Positions 53,673 through 62,803 of a stretch of 64,000 nt of DNA are shown here, piece after piece. Under the pieces are notes generated by a model. It was given only the letters and a program-made list of their open reading frames with translations, was not told where the DNA came from and made no database searches. Both the position numbers and the translations under genes were made by a program. Numbering within the stretch: the first letter of the stretch is position 1; the number at the start of each line of letters is the position of its first letter. The DNA is from JANLYC01 sp963750495 (GTDB lineage Bacteria > Actinomycetota > Actinomycetes > Propionibacteriales > Nocardioidaceae). The stretch is from NCBI GenBank assembly GCA_963750495.1, contig CAVVQV010000007.1:143761-207760 (forward strand). Direction: 5' to 3'.

Positions 53673-54595
53673 GGGCACGTGCCGTCGAGTGGCACGGCCT
53701 GACCAAGGCGTTCGGCGACTTCGTCGCCGTCGATGACGTCACCGCCGTGGCACTGCCGGGTCAGGTGACCGCCCTGCTCGGACCGAACGGCGCCGGCAAG
53801 ACCACTACCCTGCGGATGCTCCTGGGACTTGTGGCACCGACCAGCGGGACCGCGACGTTCGGCGGCATGCGGTACGACGAGCTGACCGATCCGGTGCGTC
53901 AGGTTGGCGCGCTGCTCGAGGCGTCCGGCTGTCACCCCGGGCGTACGGCGCTGGCACACCTGCGCATCCTCGCGACCGCGGCGCGGCTGCCGCGCGAGGC
54001 GCCCGAGCGGGTTCTGGAGGAGACCGGGCTCGCCGGGGACGCGCGGCGACGGGTGGGCGAGTACTCCCTCGGGATGCGCCAGCGACTGGGCTTGGCCGCC
54101 GCGATGCTTGGCGACCCGTCGGTGCTCGTCCTGGACGAGCCGACCAACGGCCTCGACCCCCCGGGGGTGCGATGGCTCCGCGGATACCTACGTCGGCTCG
54201 CGGACGAAGGTCGGACGGTGCTGCTGTCCAGCCATGCGCTGAGCGAGGTGGAGCTGACCGCCGACCACGTGCTCGTGCTCGCCCAGGGCAGGTTGCTCCG
54301 TTCGTCGACGCTGGCCGAGTTCCGCGCCGAGGCTGGGGTCGGATCCCGGGTGCGCACCCCCGTCCCGGACCGGCTCGGCGCGGCGCTCGACGCCGCGGGC
54401 CATGCCTACCGGCTCACGGACGAGGGGCTCGCCGTCGACGCGCCACCCGAGCGGGTGGGAGAGATCGCGGCGGCGCACGGCCTGGTGCTGCACCGCCTGG
54501 AGGGAACGGCGGACCTCGAACAGGCATTCTTCCGGCTCATCCAGGACGGCGAGCACGTCGCGCAACCGGAACCGACCCAGGAGGTGACCTCGTGA
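53669..54595 (+). CDS. ABC exporter ATP-binding protein (island)
   Basis: A 308-residue ATPase: Walker A GPNGAGKTTT near residue 40, signature YSLGMRQRLGLAAAM, Walker B VLVLDEPTNGLDP. The C-terminal part (AVDAPPERVGEIAAAHGL) resembles the ATPase at 45242, so the two exporters are of the same subfamily. The ATG at 53669 overlaps the preceding gene by four bases; a far longer upstream frame is a shadow. Confidence 0.93.
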   Translation: MRARAVEWHGLTKAFGDFVAVDDVTAVALPGQVTALLGPNGAGKTTTLRMLLGLVAPTSGTATFGGMRYDELTDPVRQVGALLEASGCHPGRTALAHLRILATAARLPREAPERVLEETGLAGDARRRVGEYSLGMRQRLGLAAAMLGDPSVLVLDEPTNGLDPPGVRWLRGYLRRLADEGRTVLLSSHALSEVELTADHVLVLAQGRLLRSSTLAEFRAEAGVGSRVRTPVPDRLGAALDAAGHAYRLTDEGLAVDAPPERVGEIAAAHGLVLHRLEGTADLEQAFFRLIQDGEHVAQPEPTQEVTS

Positions 54596-55353
54596 AGGCG
54601 CTCATCCTTGCGGAGCAGCTCAAGATCCGCTCCACGCGGACACAGGTAGCGCTGTTGCTCGCGACGCTGGCCTTCGTCCCGTGGACGGCCGCACTGACCA
54701 TCCCGAAGGAGGGCGCCGAGAACGTGCCGGTCTCCCTCGACGACCCGCGTCTCCTGGCTGTCGCCGTCGGCAACAGCTTCGGGGCCCCGCTCGTCCTGAT
54801 GCTCCTGCTCGGCGGGGTCGCCTTCACCCAGGAGTTCCGGTACGGAACCGTCACCTCGACGTACCTGGTCGAGCCTCGGCGTATCCGCATCCTGGTGGCG
54901 AAGTGGGTGACCCTGGCGCTCGTGGGTGGCGTGGTCACCACGTTGACCCTCATGGTCTCGGTGCCACTCAGTGTCGCGTTGATCGGCTTCCGGGGCGGCG
55001 AGGTGAGCTTCGGGGCGACGTTCTGGATGATGACGGCGGCCGGCTTCGTCGTGCTGCCGGTGTTCGGCGTCATCGGCGTCGCGATCGGCGCACTGGTGCG
55101 CAACCAGATCACCGCGGTCGTGGCCGTGCTGGTGTGGATGCTGGCCCTCGAGCAGCTCGTCATCACTGCCTATCCTGAGGTGGGCCGGTGGATGCCCGGG
55201 GCGACGACCTTCGTGCTCCTACAGATGGGCCCGTCCATCGACCCGGACGGGAAGCTGCTGTCCGCGTCCGCCGCCGCTCTTCTTCTCGCGGCGTACACCG
55301 CCGTGGCGGTCCTCCTTGCCCTCCGCCTGACCCCGAAGCGGGACGTCCTCTGA
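54592..55353 (+). CDS. ABC-2-type permease (island)
   Basis: A 253-residue permease starting VKALILAEQLKIRSTRTQV, with about six helices and the typical RYGTVTSTYLVEPRRIRI loop. GTG 54592 overlaps the ATPase stop (GTGA) and AGGAGGT precedes it. It forms the membrane part of the island's exporter. The substrate is probably an antimicrobial peptide or lipid (inference from gene order with the two-component system). Confidence 0.88.
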   Translation: MKALILAEQLKIRSTRTQVALLLATLAFVPWTAALTIPKEGAENVPVSLDDPRLLAVAVGNSFGAPLVLMLLLGGVAFTQEFRYGTVTSTYLVEPRRIRILVAKWVTLALVGGVVTTLTLMVSVPLSVALIGFRGGEVSFGATFWMMTAAGFVVLPVFGVIGVAIGALVRNQITAVVAVLVWMLALEQLVITAYPEVGRWMPGATTFVLLQMGPSIDPDGKLLSASAAALLLAAYTAVAVLLALRLTPKRDVL

Positions 55354-55386
55354 CGCAGCCGCGCACGGCGAAGTTACTCACCGACG

Positions 55387-55888
55387 GTGCGGCGCTCACC
55401 GTCGCTTCCCACCCGAGACGACCTCGTCGGTGCGGTCTTCGCCGACAAGATGGCCGCCTACCTCGCCGCGGCCGTGGAAGCCCCTCGCGGCGCCCGACGC
55501 CTGGGATGGCTTCTGCGGCTACATCGAGCGGGTGTGCCGGATGCAGGCCGACGACCACGGCTTCGCCGACGTCCTCACGCTCACCTTCCCCACCGCCAAG
55601 AGACGCGAGGCCGAGCGGGACCGCGCCGCCCACGCACTGACCGAGCTTATCGAGAGAGCGCAGGCCACCGGTCGGCTCCGCAAGGACTTCGTCCACCAGG
55701 ACGTGCCACTGATCCTCATGGCCAATGCCGGAGTCGTCACAGCCACCCGCGACGCGGCTCCGGACGCTTGCCGGCGCCTGGTGGGCTACCTGTTGCAGGC
55801 CTTCGCCGCCGAGGCGACTGCACCGCTGCCCAAGCCACCCACCAAGGGGCAGATGCTCCGGGTGATGATGCGGCTCAGCGACCGGTAG
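55387..55888 (+). pseudogene. TetR regulator gene lacking its HTH, frameshifted
   Basis: The frame starts SLPTRDDLVGAVFADKMAA, the end of a TetR DNA-binding domain. A base change near 55475 shifts frames, and the remaining ligand domain reads DAWDGFCGYIERVCRMQAD, then HQDVPLILMANAGVVTATR and RRLVGYLLQAFAAE. The HTH itself is missing. Such regulators normally sit next to oxidoreductases. It lies between the permease and the recombinase in the island. Confidence 0.65.
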
Positions 55889-55913
55889 CCCCGCAGTCAC
55901 TGCCCACCGCTGC

Positions 55914-56834
55914 TCACAGTCCGAGGTCCTTGCTGGACCCGGTGGCGAGCGCTCCGAGGGGTCGGATGTAGCGGTTGACGAGGACGGAGAGGTCCTTGTG
56001 TCTGGTCTGGGCGGCGATCCGGTCGAGTGGGACACCGGCGAGGGCGGCGGTGGTGGCGTGGCCGGCGCGCATCGAGTGGGCGGTGATCCGGGTGCCGTCG
56101 AGTCCGGCGGCTTCGGCGCGGGCGCGGAGCATCCGGGCGGGGACGTGTGCCCTGAGCGGTTGCAGGCTGATGGTGCTCCCCCAGATGCGGGTGAACGCCG
56201 GACCGGGAGCTGCGCCTCGGATGTCGCGCCAGGCGTTGAGGGCTGCGACGGGATCGGTGGCCGCGTGCTGTCCGTGAGCGACGCCGACCACCGCGCCGTG
56301 GCCTTCGGGGTCGGTCTTGGACCGTCGGATGTGGAGCATCAGGCCGCCGGGCTTGTCCTCGATGTCACCGAGCGTGAGGGCGACGAGCTCGGAGCGGCGC
56401 ACCGCGGAGGCGTAGCCGAGCAGGATCATCGCGGCGTCGCGGATGCCGATGGGCGTGGTGCGGTCGATGCCGTCGACGATTTGGCGGATCTCCTCGACCG
56501 ACAGGGGTCGGGCCAGACGTCTGGGTCCTGAGCAGTAGGTGCGGCGCAGCCCGCGGCGTACCTGATGGACCACCAGTGCCTCGGTGGGGTTGTGCAGGTC
56601 GCACATTCGGTGGACATGGCGGATTACGGTGCAGATGAGGTCGAGGGTGCCCATCGCGCGGCCGTCGGCGGCTTGTTCGGTCAGGTAGGCGCAGACCGCG
56701 AGCGGGTCACTCGGGAGGACCGCGACGCCGCGGCTGACACACCAGCGCTCCCAGCGGCTCCAGACCCCGGCGTAGACACGGCGGGTCGACTCGGTGCGGG
56801 CCGCAAGCGATGGCGGCAGCGATCCGATCGCCAT
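55914..56834 (-). CDS. Tyrosine recombinase / site-specific integrase
   Basis: A 306-residue integrase with a SAM-like core-binding domain (RVYAGVWSRWERWCVSRG) and a catalytic domain. Catalytic residues are visible: Arg 146 in AVRRSEL, His 253-x-x-Arg 256 in TAHSMRAGHA, His 279 in RHKD, and nucleophile Tyr 289 in NRYIRP. It is next to the intact tRNA, the usual place for an integrase in an island of this type. The relic at 49612 is a close relative of its C-terminus. Probably functional. Confidence 0.92.
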   Translation of the reverse strand: MAIGSLPPSLAARTESTRRVYAGVWSRWERWCVSRGVAVLPSDPLAVCAYLTEQAADGRAMGTLDLICTVIRHVHRMCDLHNPTEALVVHQVRRGLRRTYCSGPRRLARPLSVEEIRQIVDGIDRTTPIGIRDAAMILLGYASAVRRSELVALTLGDIEDKPGGLMLHIRRSKTDPEGHGAVVGVAHGQHAATDPVAALNAWRDIRGAAPGPAFTRIWGSTISLQPLRAHVPARMLRARAEAAGLDGTRITAHSMRAGHATTAALAGVPLDRIAAQTRHKDLSVLVNRYIRPLGALATGSSKDLGL

Positions 56835-57057
56835 CGGTGTCGGTCAGGCCCTGCGGCATGATGCCGACAGCGTCGATGGGTCAGGACAAGGGCGGAGGCG
56901 GTGGCCGGCAAGGCGCCGCTCATCATCGTGGTCATGGCCTTGTCGTAGCGGCGACCTCGCCAGCCGTGCCCACCGGCCGTACGCCTCACCGAGGCTCACC
57001 TCGAGGATTGGTCAGAAAAGACTGACTTTGCGATGACCGAGTCAAGTTAGAAAGCTT
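56835..57057. other. Non-coding region between integrase and terminator
   Basis: No convincing gene such as an excisionase. TGACTTTGCGATGACC at 57023 resembles TGACTTTTTGATGACG at 49691, so both island ends share this short segment. Confidence 0.45.
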
Positions 57058-57091
57058 TCAGGCTCGGTTCCCCAGAGGGAACCGAGCCTGA
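57058..57091 (-). terminator. Rho-independent terminator after tRNA-fMet
   Basis: A 15-bp perfect stem, arms TCAGGCTCGGTTCCC and GGGAACCGAGCCTGA, around CAGA. It lies 6 bases from the 3' end of tRNA-fMet on the minus strand. It is the island's own copy; the relic site at 49720 has a related hairpin. Confidence 0.85.
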
Positions 57092-57097
57092 AATTCG

Positions 57098-57131
57098 TAG
57101 CGGGGGCAGGATTTGAACCTGCGACCTCTGG
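57098..57131 (-). repeat. Attachment-site copy inside the intact tRNA
   Basis: 34 bases identical to 49764-49797. This is the tRNA-side att of the island. Confidence 0.88.
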
Positions 57132-57171
57132 GTTATGAGCCCAGCGAGCTACCGAACTGCTCCACCCCGCG
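57098..57171 (-). tRNA. Initiator tRNA-fMet (CAT)
   Basis: A 74-base cloverleaf on the minus strand, anticodon CAT. The first base C pairs badly with T72, and the anticodon stem has the GGG/CCC pairs, both marks of the initiator. The T-loop is GTTCAAATC. The CCA end is not encoded. The island uses its 3' end as attachment site, and the integration keeps the gene complete. Confidence 0.95.
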
Positions 57172-57272
57172 TCGGGTGCTGTTGCGAAGGACAACACTAC
57201 GCAGCCGCGCGAGACAGATCAAATCGACCTCTTGTGACGTCGGCGACTCTACTCAGCCACCACCGCGGTGAT

Positions 57273-60197
57273 CTACGGACCACCCGGGCCGGCGGCGCGC
57301 TCGCGGGCCGCGATGGCCTTGTTGAGCGCCTGCGCACCCTTGGCGTTCAGCCGCTGGTACTCGCCGAGGTCGCCAGTGTTCAGCGCGTCGCGGGCGCGGT
57401 TGAAGTACTTCTGCGCCTGTTCCAGGTAGCGCGAGACCTGCTGCTCGGGCGTCTCGCTGCTCGGTGGCTTGTTGTCCGGGGGTGGCTTGTTGTCCGTGGG
57501 TGGCGGGGCCGTCCCAGGTTCGGGCAGGCCCTCCGCGCTCGCGAACGCCTTGTCGAACGACGTACCGATCCCGACGTTGTCACCGATCGACAGCACGACG
57601 AACTGCAGGATCGGGTAGCTCCCGGTCCCGGTCCCGCCGCGCAAGGTGTACACCGGCTGGGCATACAGCAGCTCGTCACCGACCGGAAGCGTGAGCAGGT
57701 TGCCCATCTGCACGGTGGTCCCGTTCTGCTTGTACTTCAGCAGCTCGCCGGACACCTGCGCGTCGTTCTCCATCGCGTTCGCGACCTGGCTCGGCCCGCT
57801 GACGGCGTTGTCACTCGGCAGCTCCAGCACGGTGAAGTTGCCGTAGTTGTCGCTCTGCGCATCGGCGTTGACCGCCATGAAGCTGGCCAGGTTCTGCCGG
57901 CTGTTTGGCTCGTAGACGCTCGTGAGCGAGAACTCCGGCACCTCGTCCGGCAGCTTGACCGTCAGGAAGAACGGCGGCTGCTTGGCGTTGCCACTGTTGG
58001 GATCGGCCGGCACCCGCCAGTTCTCCGAGCCGCCGTAGAACGTCTTGGGGTCGGTGATGTGGTACGACGACAACAGGTCGCGCTGCACCTTGAACATGTC
58101 CTCCGGGTAGCGCAGGTGCGCCATCAGCTCAGGGGAGATGTCGTCGTACGACTTGACCGCTCCGGGGAAGGTGGCCATCCACGCCTTCAGGATGGGGTCC
58201 GCCTGCTCATCCGGCCGCGTCCACTCATAGAGGGTCACGGTCCCGTCGTACGCGTCCACCGTCGCCTTGACGGAGTTGCGGATGTAGTTGATGTTGTCGG
58301 ACTTCTGCTGCGCCACCGCCGCCTGCGTCGTCAACGAGTCGCTCGTGGTGTCGCTCAGGTCGACGGTGTTGGACATGGGGTAGTCCGAGGTCGTCGTGTA
58401 GCCGTCCAGGATCCACACGAGCTTGCCGTCGACGACCGCCGGGTAGGTGTCGGAGTCGACCGTCAGCCAGGGCGCGACCTTCTCGACCATCTGGCGCGGG
58501 TTCCGGTCATAGATCACCCTCGACTCGGAGTTCACGCGTCCGGACAGCAGGATCGACGAGTCCCAGAACTTCGCGGCGTACAACATCTGGCTGAAGGTGG
58601 ACCCGATCGGCACACCACCCAGCCCGTCGTAGGTCGAGGTCTCGTCAGAACCGCCCGCGCCGGTCCCGGTCGCCGGGATGTTCAGCTCGACGGGCGTGGC
58701 ACCCTTCGGGGCACCCACGATGGAGTAGTTGGGCTCGCTCTCGCCGTAGTAGACCTGCTGCCGGAAGTCTCCCAGCGCCCCGGCGGTCGGCAGCCCACTC
58801 GCGGCCCAGACCGGCTCGCCGACGGGACCACGCTTGTCGCCGTACGCGGCCACCACGCCGTAGCCGTGGGTGTAGACGGTGTGGTCGTTGGTCCAGTTGC
58901 GCTGGTCTGGCCGGAGCCCCTCGAGGTTGAGCTCGCGAGCCGCGATGACCACGTCCTGCGGTTGGCTCTCGTCGTCCAGTGCATACCGGTCGACGTCGAG
59001 GACGTCCGGCATCTTGTAGAAACCGCGCTGCTGCTGCAGCTGCTCGAAGGCCGGCGCGACCAGCTTGGGGTCGATGAGGCGAACGCCCGGGAGGCCCTGG
59101 GCAAGCTTCTGCAGCTGTTCGGGGGTGTCGTTCGTCTTGCCCGGATAGCTCACCGGCTCGATGTCGGCGATGTCGTAGGCCGACCGCGTGGCCTCGATGT
59201 TCATCGCGATGTACTTCGCCTCCTTGTCGGCCTCGGACGGCTTGACCTGGAAGCGCTGCACGATGGCCGGCCAGATCCCGCCGATGAGAACCGCCGAGAG
59301 CACGAGCAGCCCGAGTCCGAGGACCGGCAGCATCCAACCGGGCCTGATGACGTTGGCGAAGAACAGCGCAGCGCAGATCAGCGCAATGACGATGAGGATG
59401 TTCTTGGCCGGCAGCACTGCGTTCGCGTCGGTGTAGGACACCCCGGTGAAGAGGTTTCCGTCGGAGATCGCCAGGCCGTACCGGTCCAGCCAGTACGCGA
59501 CGGCCTTGACCAGCATGAACAGGCCGAGCAGGACGGAGAGCTGGACCTGCGCCGCATGCGAGAACCGGTCACGCTTCGCGCCGATCCGGATTCCGCCGTA
59601 CAGGTAGTGCGTGCCGGCCGCGATGATGATCGCGAGCACGAGCATCGTGAAGCCGAAGCTGACCAGGAAACGGAACCACGGGTACTCGAAAACGAAGAAG
59701 CCGATGTCCTTGTTGAAGTACACGTCGCCCTGGCCGAAGGACTGCTGGTGACGCCACAGCAGGTAGGTCTTCCAGTGGCCCGATGCGCTCGCGCCGCCGA
59801 ACAGGAACATCACGATGCCGAGACCGATCAGGATCCAGTGCCGGAGCGGGTCGATCGTGTCCTGATAGCGCTCGACGGTCGGGTTGCGGTAGCCGTCGTT
59901 GAACAGGATCGGACGCTGCCGGTAGGCCAGCAGGGCGCTGCCCACCGTGACGCCCGCCAGCAACAGCCCGAAGATGAGGAACAGCACCGTACGGGTCCAG
60001 AGCACGGTGGTGAACACGCCGCCGTACCCGAGCGAGGTGAACCACAGCCGGTTCGTCCAGACCTCGACGAACACCGAGAACAGGACGACCAGGGCGATGG
60101 CAATGCCCAGCGTCGGGAGCAGCGCCCGCGGTCGTTGCGAGGGCTGGCGACGAGGCGGTGGCTCGGGCCTGGACTCCTCGTCGAACATGTCGCTCAC
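57273..60197 (-). CDS. UPF0182-family large membrane protein
   Basis: A 974-residue protein with seven helices in the first 320 residues (LLPTLGIAIALVVLFSVFV, LWTRTVLFLIFGLLLAGVTV and others) followed by a large outer domain (about 600 residues) with LDDESQPQDVVIAARELNL and the C-terminal Pro-rich linker PPPTDNKPPPDNKPP. This is a conserved actinobacterial protein of unknown function. The long plus-strand open frame over the same DNA is a shadow. It follows the tRNA by 101 bases in the same direction. Confidence 0.93.
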   Translation of the reverse strand: MSDMFDEESRPEPPPRRQPSQRPRALLPTLGIAIALVVLFSVFVEVWTNRLWFTSLGYGGVFTTVLWTRTVLFLIFGLLLAGVTVGSALLAYRQRPILFNDGYRNPTVERYQDTIDPLRHWILIGLGIVMFLFGGASASGHWKTYLLWRHQQSFGQGDVYFNKDIGFFVFEYPWFRFLVSFGFTMLVLAIIIAAGTHYLYGGIRIGAKRDRFSHAAQVQLSVLLGLFMLVKAVAYWLDRYGLAISDGNLFTGVSYTDANAVLPAKNILIVIALICAALFFANVIRPGWMLPVLGLGLLVLSAVLIGGIWPAIVQRFQVKPSEADKEAKYIAMNIEATRSAYDIADIEPVSYPGKTNDTPEQLQKLAQGLPGVRLIDPKLVAPAFEQLQQQRGFYKMPDVLDVDRYALDDESQPQDVVIAARELNLEGLRPDQRNWTNDHTVYTHGYGVVAAYGDKRGPVGEPVWAASGLPTAGALGDFRQQVYYGESEPNYSIVGAPKGATPVELNIPATGTGAGGSDETSTYDGLGGVPIGSTFSQMLYAAKFWDSSILLSGRVNSESRVIYDRNPRQMVEKVAPWLTVDSDTYPAVVDGKLVWILDGYTTTSDYPMSNTVDLSDTTSDSLTTQAAVAQQKSDNINYIRNSVKATVDAYDGTVTLYEWTRPDEQADPILKAWMATFPGAVKSYDDISPELMAHLRYPEDMFKVQRDLLSSYHITDPKTFYGGSENWRVPADPNSGNAKQPPFFLTVKLPDEVPEFSLTSVYEPNSRQNLASFMAVNADAQSDNYGNFTVLELPSDNAVSGPSQVANAMENDAQVSGELLKYKQNGTTVQMGNLLTLPVGDELLYAQPVYTLRGGTGTGSYPILQFVVLSIGDNVGIGTSFDKAFASAEGLPEPGTAPPPTDNKPPPDNKPPSSETPEQQVSRYLEQAQKYFNRARDALNTGDLGEYQRLNAKGAQALNKAIAARERAAGPGGP

Positions 60198-60287
60198 GTG
60201 ACTCCTCTATCCCTGCGCTGAGGTCGTACATCCCTACGGTGAGGTCGCGTCGATCGCGATCCCCCTGGGTCCGACGGACTGGACCAA

Positions 60288-60848
60288 CTACACCAGAGTC
60301 TCACGCAACGCTGAGACCAGGCCCGGCGCGACGTCCGATCCGTGCAGCAAGGCGTCGTCTGAGTCGTGCGATCGTAGTCGGAGGACGCAGTGCGCCTCGC
60401 CCGACCGCAGCACGCCTGCCACGATCCGGACGTCCTCGCGTTCGGCATGGTCGGCAGCGAACTGCGCTGCTGCTTCCGCATCCTCGGGAACAGCTTCCTC
60501 GACCTCCGGTGGCAGGGCGACGCTCTCGATGACGACCATCGCGCCATCGACAGTGTCGGGCCACTCGATACGGCCCAACAGTTCCTCCAACGATTCCGGA
60601 CCCTCGTCGAGTTCCTGCTCGACCGGGGTGAAGACATCGGCCGTGCCGTCGTGCACGCCCAGCTCGACCGCGAGGTCCGGCTCAGCGACCGCCAGGGCAG
60701 CAGTGCGGACCAGGGCGAACAGACGCGGTGGTTGGTCCCATCCGGACGCACTGGCATGACGCTCCACCTCGACCACGGCGATGCGCAGACCGAGCGCCGG
60801 CTCCGACAACTCACCTGCGGTCCCACTGGTCACCACGTCGTCCCTCAC
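60288..60848 (-). CDS. PPA1309-family conserved protein
   Basis: A 186-residue soluble protein with GDRRIAVVEVERHASASGW-like ALGLRIAVVEVERHASA at the start and VVIESVALPPEVEEAVPED in the middle, a family found next to UPF0182 and the PDZ protease in Propionibacteriales. Its function is not known. It is 90 bases upstream of UPF0182 and 7 bases from the PDZ-protease stop. Confidence 0.9.
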   Translation of the reverse strand: MRDDVVTSGTAGELSEPALGLRIAVVEVERHASASGWDQPPRLFALVRTAALAVAEPDLAVELGVHDGTADVFTPVEQELDEGPESLEELLGRIEWPDTVDGAMVVIESVALPPEVEEAVPEDAEAAAQFAADHAEREDVRIVAGVLRSGEAHCVLRLRSHDSDDALLHGSDVAPGLVSALRETLV

Positions 60849-60855
60849 TGCACTC

Positions 60856-61905
60856 TCACGAACATGCGGTCACCGTCGAGCCGTTGCCGGCGTCGATCGC
60901 CTCGAGCGCTTTGACGGCGTCGTCGAGGGTGTTGATCCTGACCAGCTGGATGTCGCCCGCGAGCGGTGACTGAGCGGCCTCGGCGCAGTCTCCGTCGGGA
61001 ACCAGGAAGATCTTCGCACCCTGCTTGTACGCACCCGCGATCTTCTGCTGGACGCCGCCGATCACCCCGACCGTGCCGTCCGATGTGATCGTTCCCGTTC
61101 CGGCGATGTAGCGACCTCCGGTCAGCTCACCCGGCGTGATCAGGTCGTAGACGGCCAGCGCGAACATCGTGCCGGCGCTGGGGCCACCGATGTTCTGCCC
61201 CAGCGTGATGTCGACCTTGAAGGGTGGGTCGAAGGTCTCACCGAGACCGACGCCGATGCGCGACTTCGACGGATCGTCCTTCGACTTCTCGGTGGTCAGC
61301 GTCACGGTCTGCGGCTGCTGGTCTCGCTCGATGTCCAGCGACACCTGCGTGCCCGGCGTCAGTGAGGTGATCGAAGTGATCGCGGTGTCGACCGAGTGGA
61401 TCGCGGTGCCGTTGATCGCCGTGATCACGTCATCCTTCTCGAGCACTCCGTCGGCCGGGGTGCCGGCCTCGACCTGGCTGATGGTGACGGAGACCGACTG
61501 GATCCCCGCCTGAGCCAACCCTGCCGCGATTGCGCTGTCCTGCGAGTTGACCATGTCGGCCTGGTTCTGCTGCTCCACCTGCTTGACGGTCTTGCTCGGG
61601 GGATAGGTGATGTCGCGCGGGATCACGATCTCCTCCCGGTTGAACCAGGCGGCCAGCACCTCGTTGAGCCGAGGCGAGAAGTCCGGGGACGTGACGGACA
61701 CCGTGGTCAGGTCGAGGTGGCCGGACGTCGGATAGGTCTTGTGCCCGGTGATCCGGATGACCTTGGTGCCGTTGTACGAGCCGAGGGTGTTCTCCGTCAG
61801 TCCAGGAGACATCACGACGTACGGCATCGGGGCGGTGAACGCGACCACGAGCAGCACGGCCAACACGACCCCCGCGGTGCTCAGCGAGATGGTGCGACGG
61901 GTCAT
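60856..61905 (-). CDS. Membrane-anchored PDZ / Lon-type (S16) protease
   Basis: A 349-residue protein. One N-terminal helix (ISLSTAGVVLAVLLVVAFT) is followed by a PDZ domain (VEAGTPADGVLEKDDVITAI) and a C-terminal Lon-type protease domain: the catalytic Ser is in IGGPSAGTMFAL and the catalytic Lys in QQKIAGAYKQGAK. It is a YlbL-like protease family. The start at 61905 is chosen because the hydrophobic segment then begins as a signal anchor. Located outside, it probably cleaves membrane or secreted proteins. Confidence 0.92.
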   Translation of the reverse strand: MTRRTISLSTAGVVLAVLLVVAFTAPMPYVVMSPGLTENTLGSYNGTKVIRITGHKTYPTSGHLDLTTVSVTSPDFSPRLNEVLAAWFNREEIVIPRDITYPPSKTVKQVEQQNQADMVNSQDSAIAAGLAQAGIQSVSVTISQVEAGTPADGVLEKDDVITAINGTAIHSVDTAITSITSLTPGTQVSLDIERDQQPQTVTLTTEKSKDDPSKSRIGVGLGETFDPPFKVDITLGQNIGGPSAGTMFALAVYDLITPGELTGGRYIAGTGTITSDGTVGVIGGVQQKIAGAYKQGAKIFLVPDGDCAEAAQSPLAGDIQLVRINTLDDAVKALEAIDAGNGSTVTACS

Positions 61906-61918
61906 GCGGTGAATCGTC

Positions 61919-62179
61919 TCATCGGTTCGGCTGCACCGAGGACTTCGCGCCGCGTGCGGAGCCACGCAGGGCGACCCCGTGCGTCGGCTCGATCGGGGCC
62001 GACGGGACCGGCCTTCCCTTCTGCGGAACCGGCTTGCTGAGCGCCTGCTGCATCCGCAGGAGCGCCGCGTCGGAGTCGTCGCGGCGCGGCTGCTCGCGTT
62101 CGCGACCCACCCAGGCGACCCAGACCATGGCGAGGCAGGTCGCGACCAATGGCGGGGCCAACCACCACAGCACGGCCAT
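61919..62179 (-). CDS. Small one-helix membrane protein
   Basis: An 86-residue protein with one helix at the start (LWWLAPPLVATCLAMVWVAWVG) and a charged, Ser/Pro-rich tail. It is 13 bases upstream of the PDZ protease gene and is probably a small partner in the same transcript. No function recognised. Confidence 0.68.
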   Translation of the reverse strand: MAVLWWLAPPLVATCLAMVWVAWVGREREQPRRDDSDAALLRMQQALSKPVPQKGRPVPSAPIEPTHGVALRGSARGAKSSVQPNR

Positions 62180-62283
62180 CGCAGCCTCCAGCTTCCTCGT
62201 CGGTCACGGTGCTTCGGTGCCGACTCGGACGGGCCGGCACAGGTCCACCCTGCTGCGCTCAACCCTACGTGCCTGTGTGGTCG

Positions 62284-62709
62284 TCACGGCGTACCGACCC
62301 ATTCCTCCGTGCCGTCGCTGAAGAGCTGATGTTTCCAGATGGGCACGGTCGCCTTCAGGTCGTCGATGAGCTGCCGGCACGCGGCGAAGGCATCGCCCCG
62401 GTGGTCGCACGACACCGCGACGACGACGGCCACGTCACCGATGGCAAGCCGGCCTACCCGGTGCGCGGCCGCGACGGAGCGGACGTCGTGTGCCGCGACC
62501 ACCTTCTCGACCACCTCACGGAGCACGGCCACGGCCGTCGGGTGGGCTGAGTAGTCGAGCCCGTCGACGTCCTTGCCGTGGTCATGGTCGCGGACGGTCC
62601 CGACGAACAGCGCGATGCCACCGGCGTGCCGGTCTGACACCGAGTCGTACACGGCGCCGACGTCGAGCGGGACGTCAGTGATCTCGAGGCGGCGGATGAT
62701 CTCGTGCAC
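62284..62709 (-). CDS. moaE: Molybdopterin synthase catalytic subunit
   Basis: A 141-residue MoaE, which together with MoaD adds the dithiolene sulphurs to precursor Z. Family features are GGIALFVGTVRDHDHGKDV, LDYSAHPTAV and the C-terminal IDDLKATVPIWKHQLFSDG with the active-site Lys. The start is the GTG at 62709 (VHEIIRRLEITD); the longer frame upstream is not family-like. The other moa genes are not in the window. Confidence 0.93.
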   Translation of the reverse strand: MHEIIRRLEITDVPLDVGAVYDSVSDRHAGGIALFVGTVRDHDHGKDVDGLDYSAHPTAVAVLREVVEKVVAAHDVRSVAAAHRVGRLAIGDVAVVVAVSCDHRGDAFAACRQLIDDLKATVPIWKHQLFSDGTEEWVGTP

Positions 62710-62803
62710 ACCTGAACTGTAGTGCGCGACGGCGACCCGCCCCGCGACCGGACACCCTGCCGCTCCCCTTCGCCCGGCTCGCGCGGGCCGGTACGTTGGA
62801 GGT

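Larger units (their letters stand above)
49764..57131. mobile_element. Genomic island integrated in tRNA-fMet
   Basis: A 7.4-kb block bounded by a 34-bp direct repeat of the tRNA-fMet 3' end. It carries its tyrosine recombinase next to the intact tRNA, a NarL-type two-component system, a membrane protein, an ABC exporter and a broken TetR gene. No replication or conjugation genes are seen, so it would need a helper, or it has degraded. Similar structures at the outside left suggest an older insertion. Confidence 0.82.

Noticed and set aside
57135..60221. A 1028-codon plus-strand open frame
   Set aside because: It is the mirror of UPF0182, full of Arg, Asp, Val and His from high-GC shadow coding, with no domain motif.
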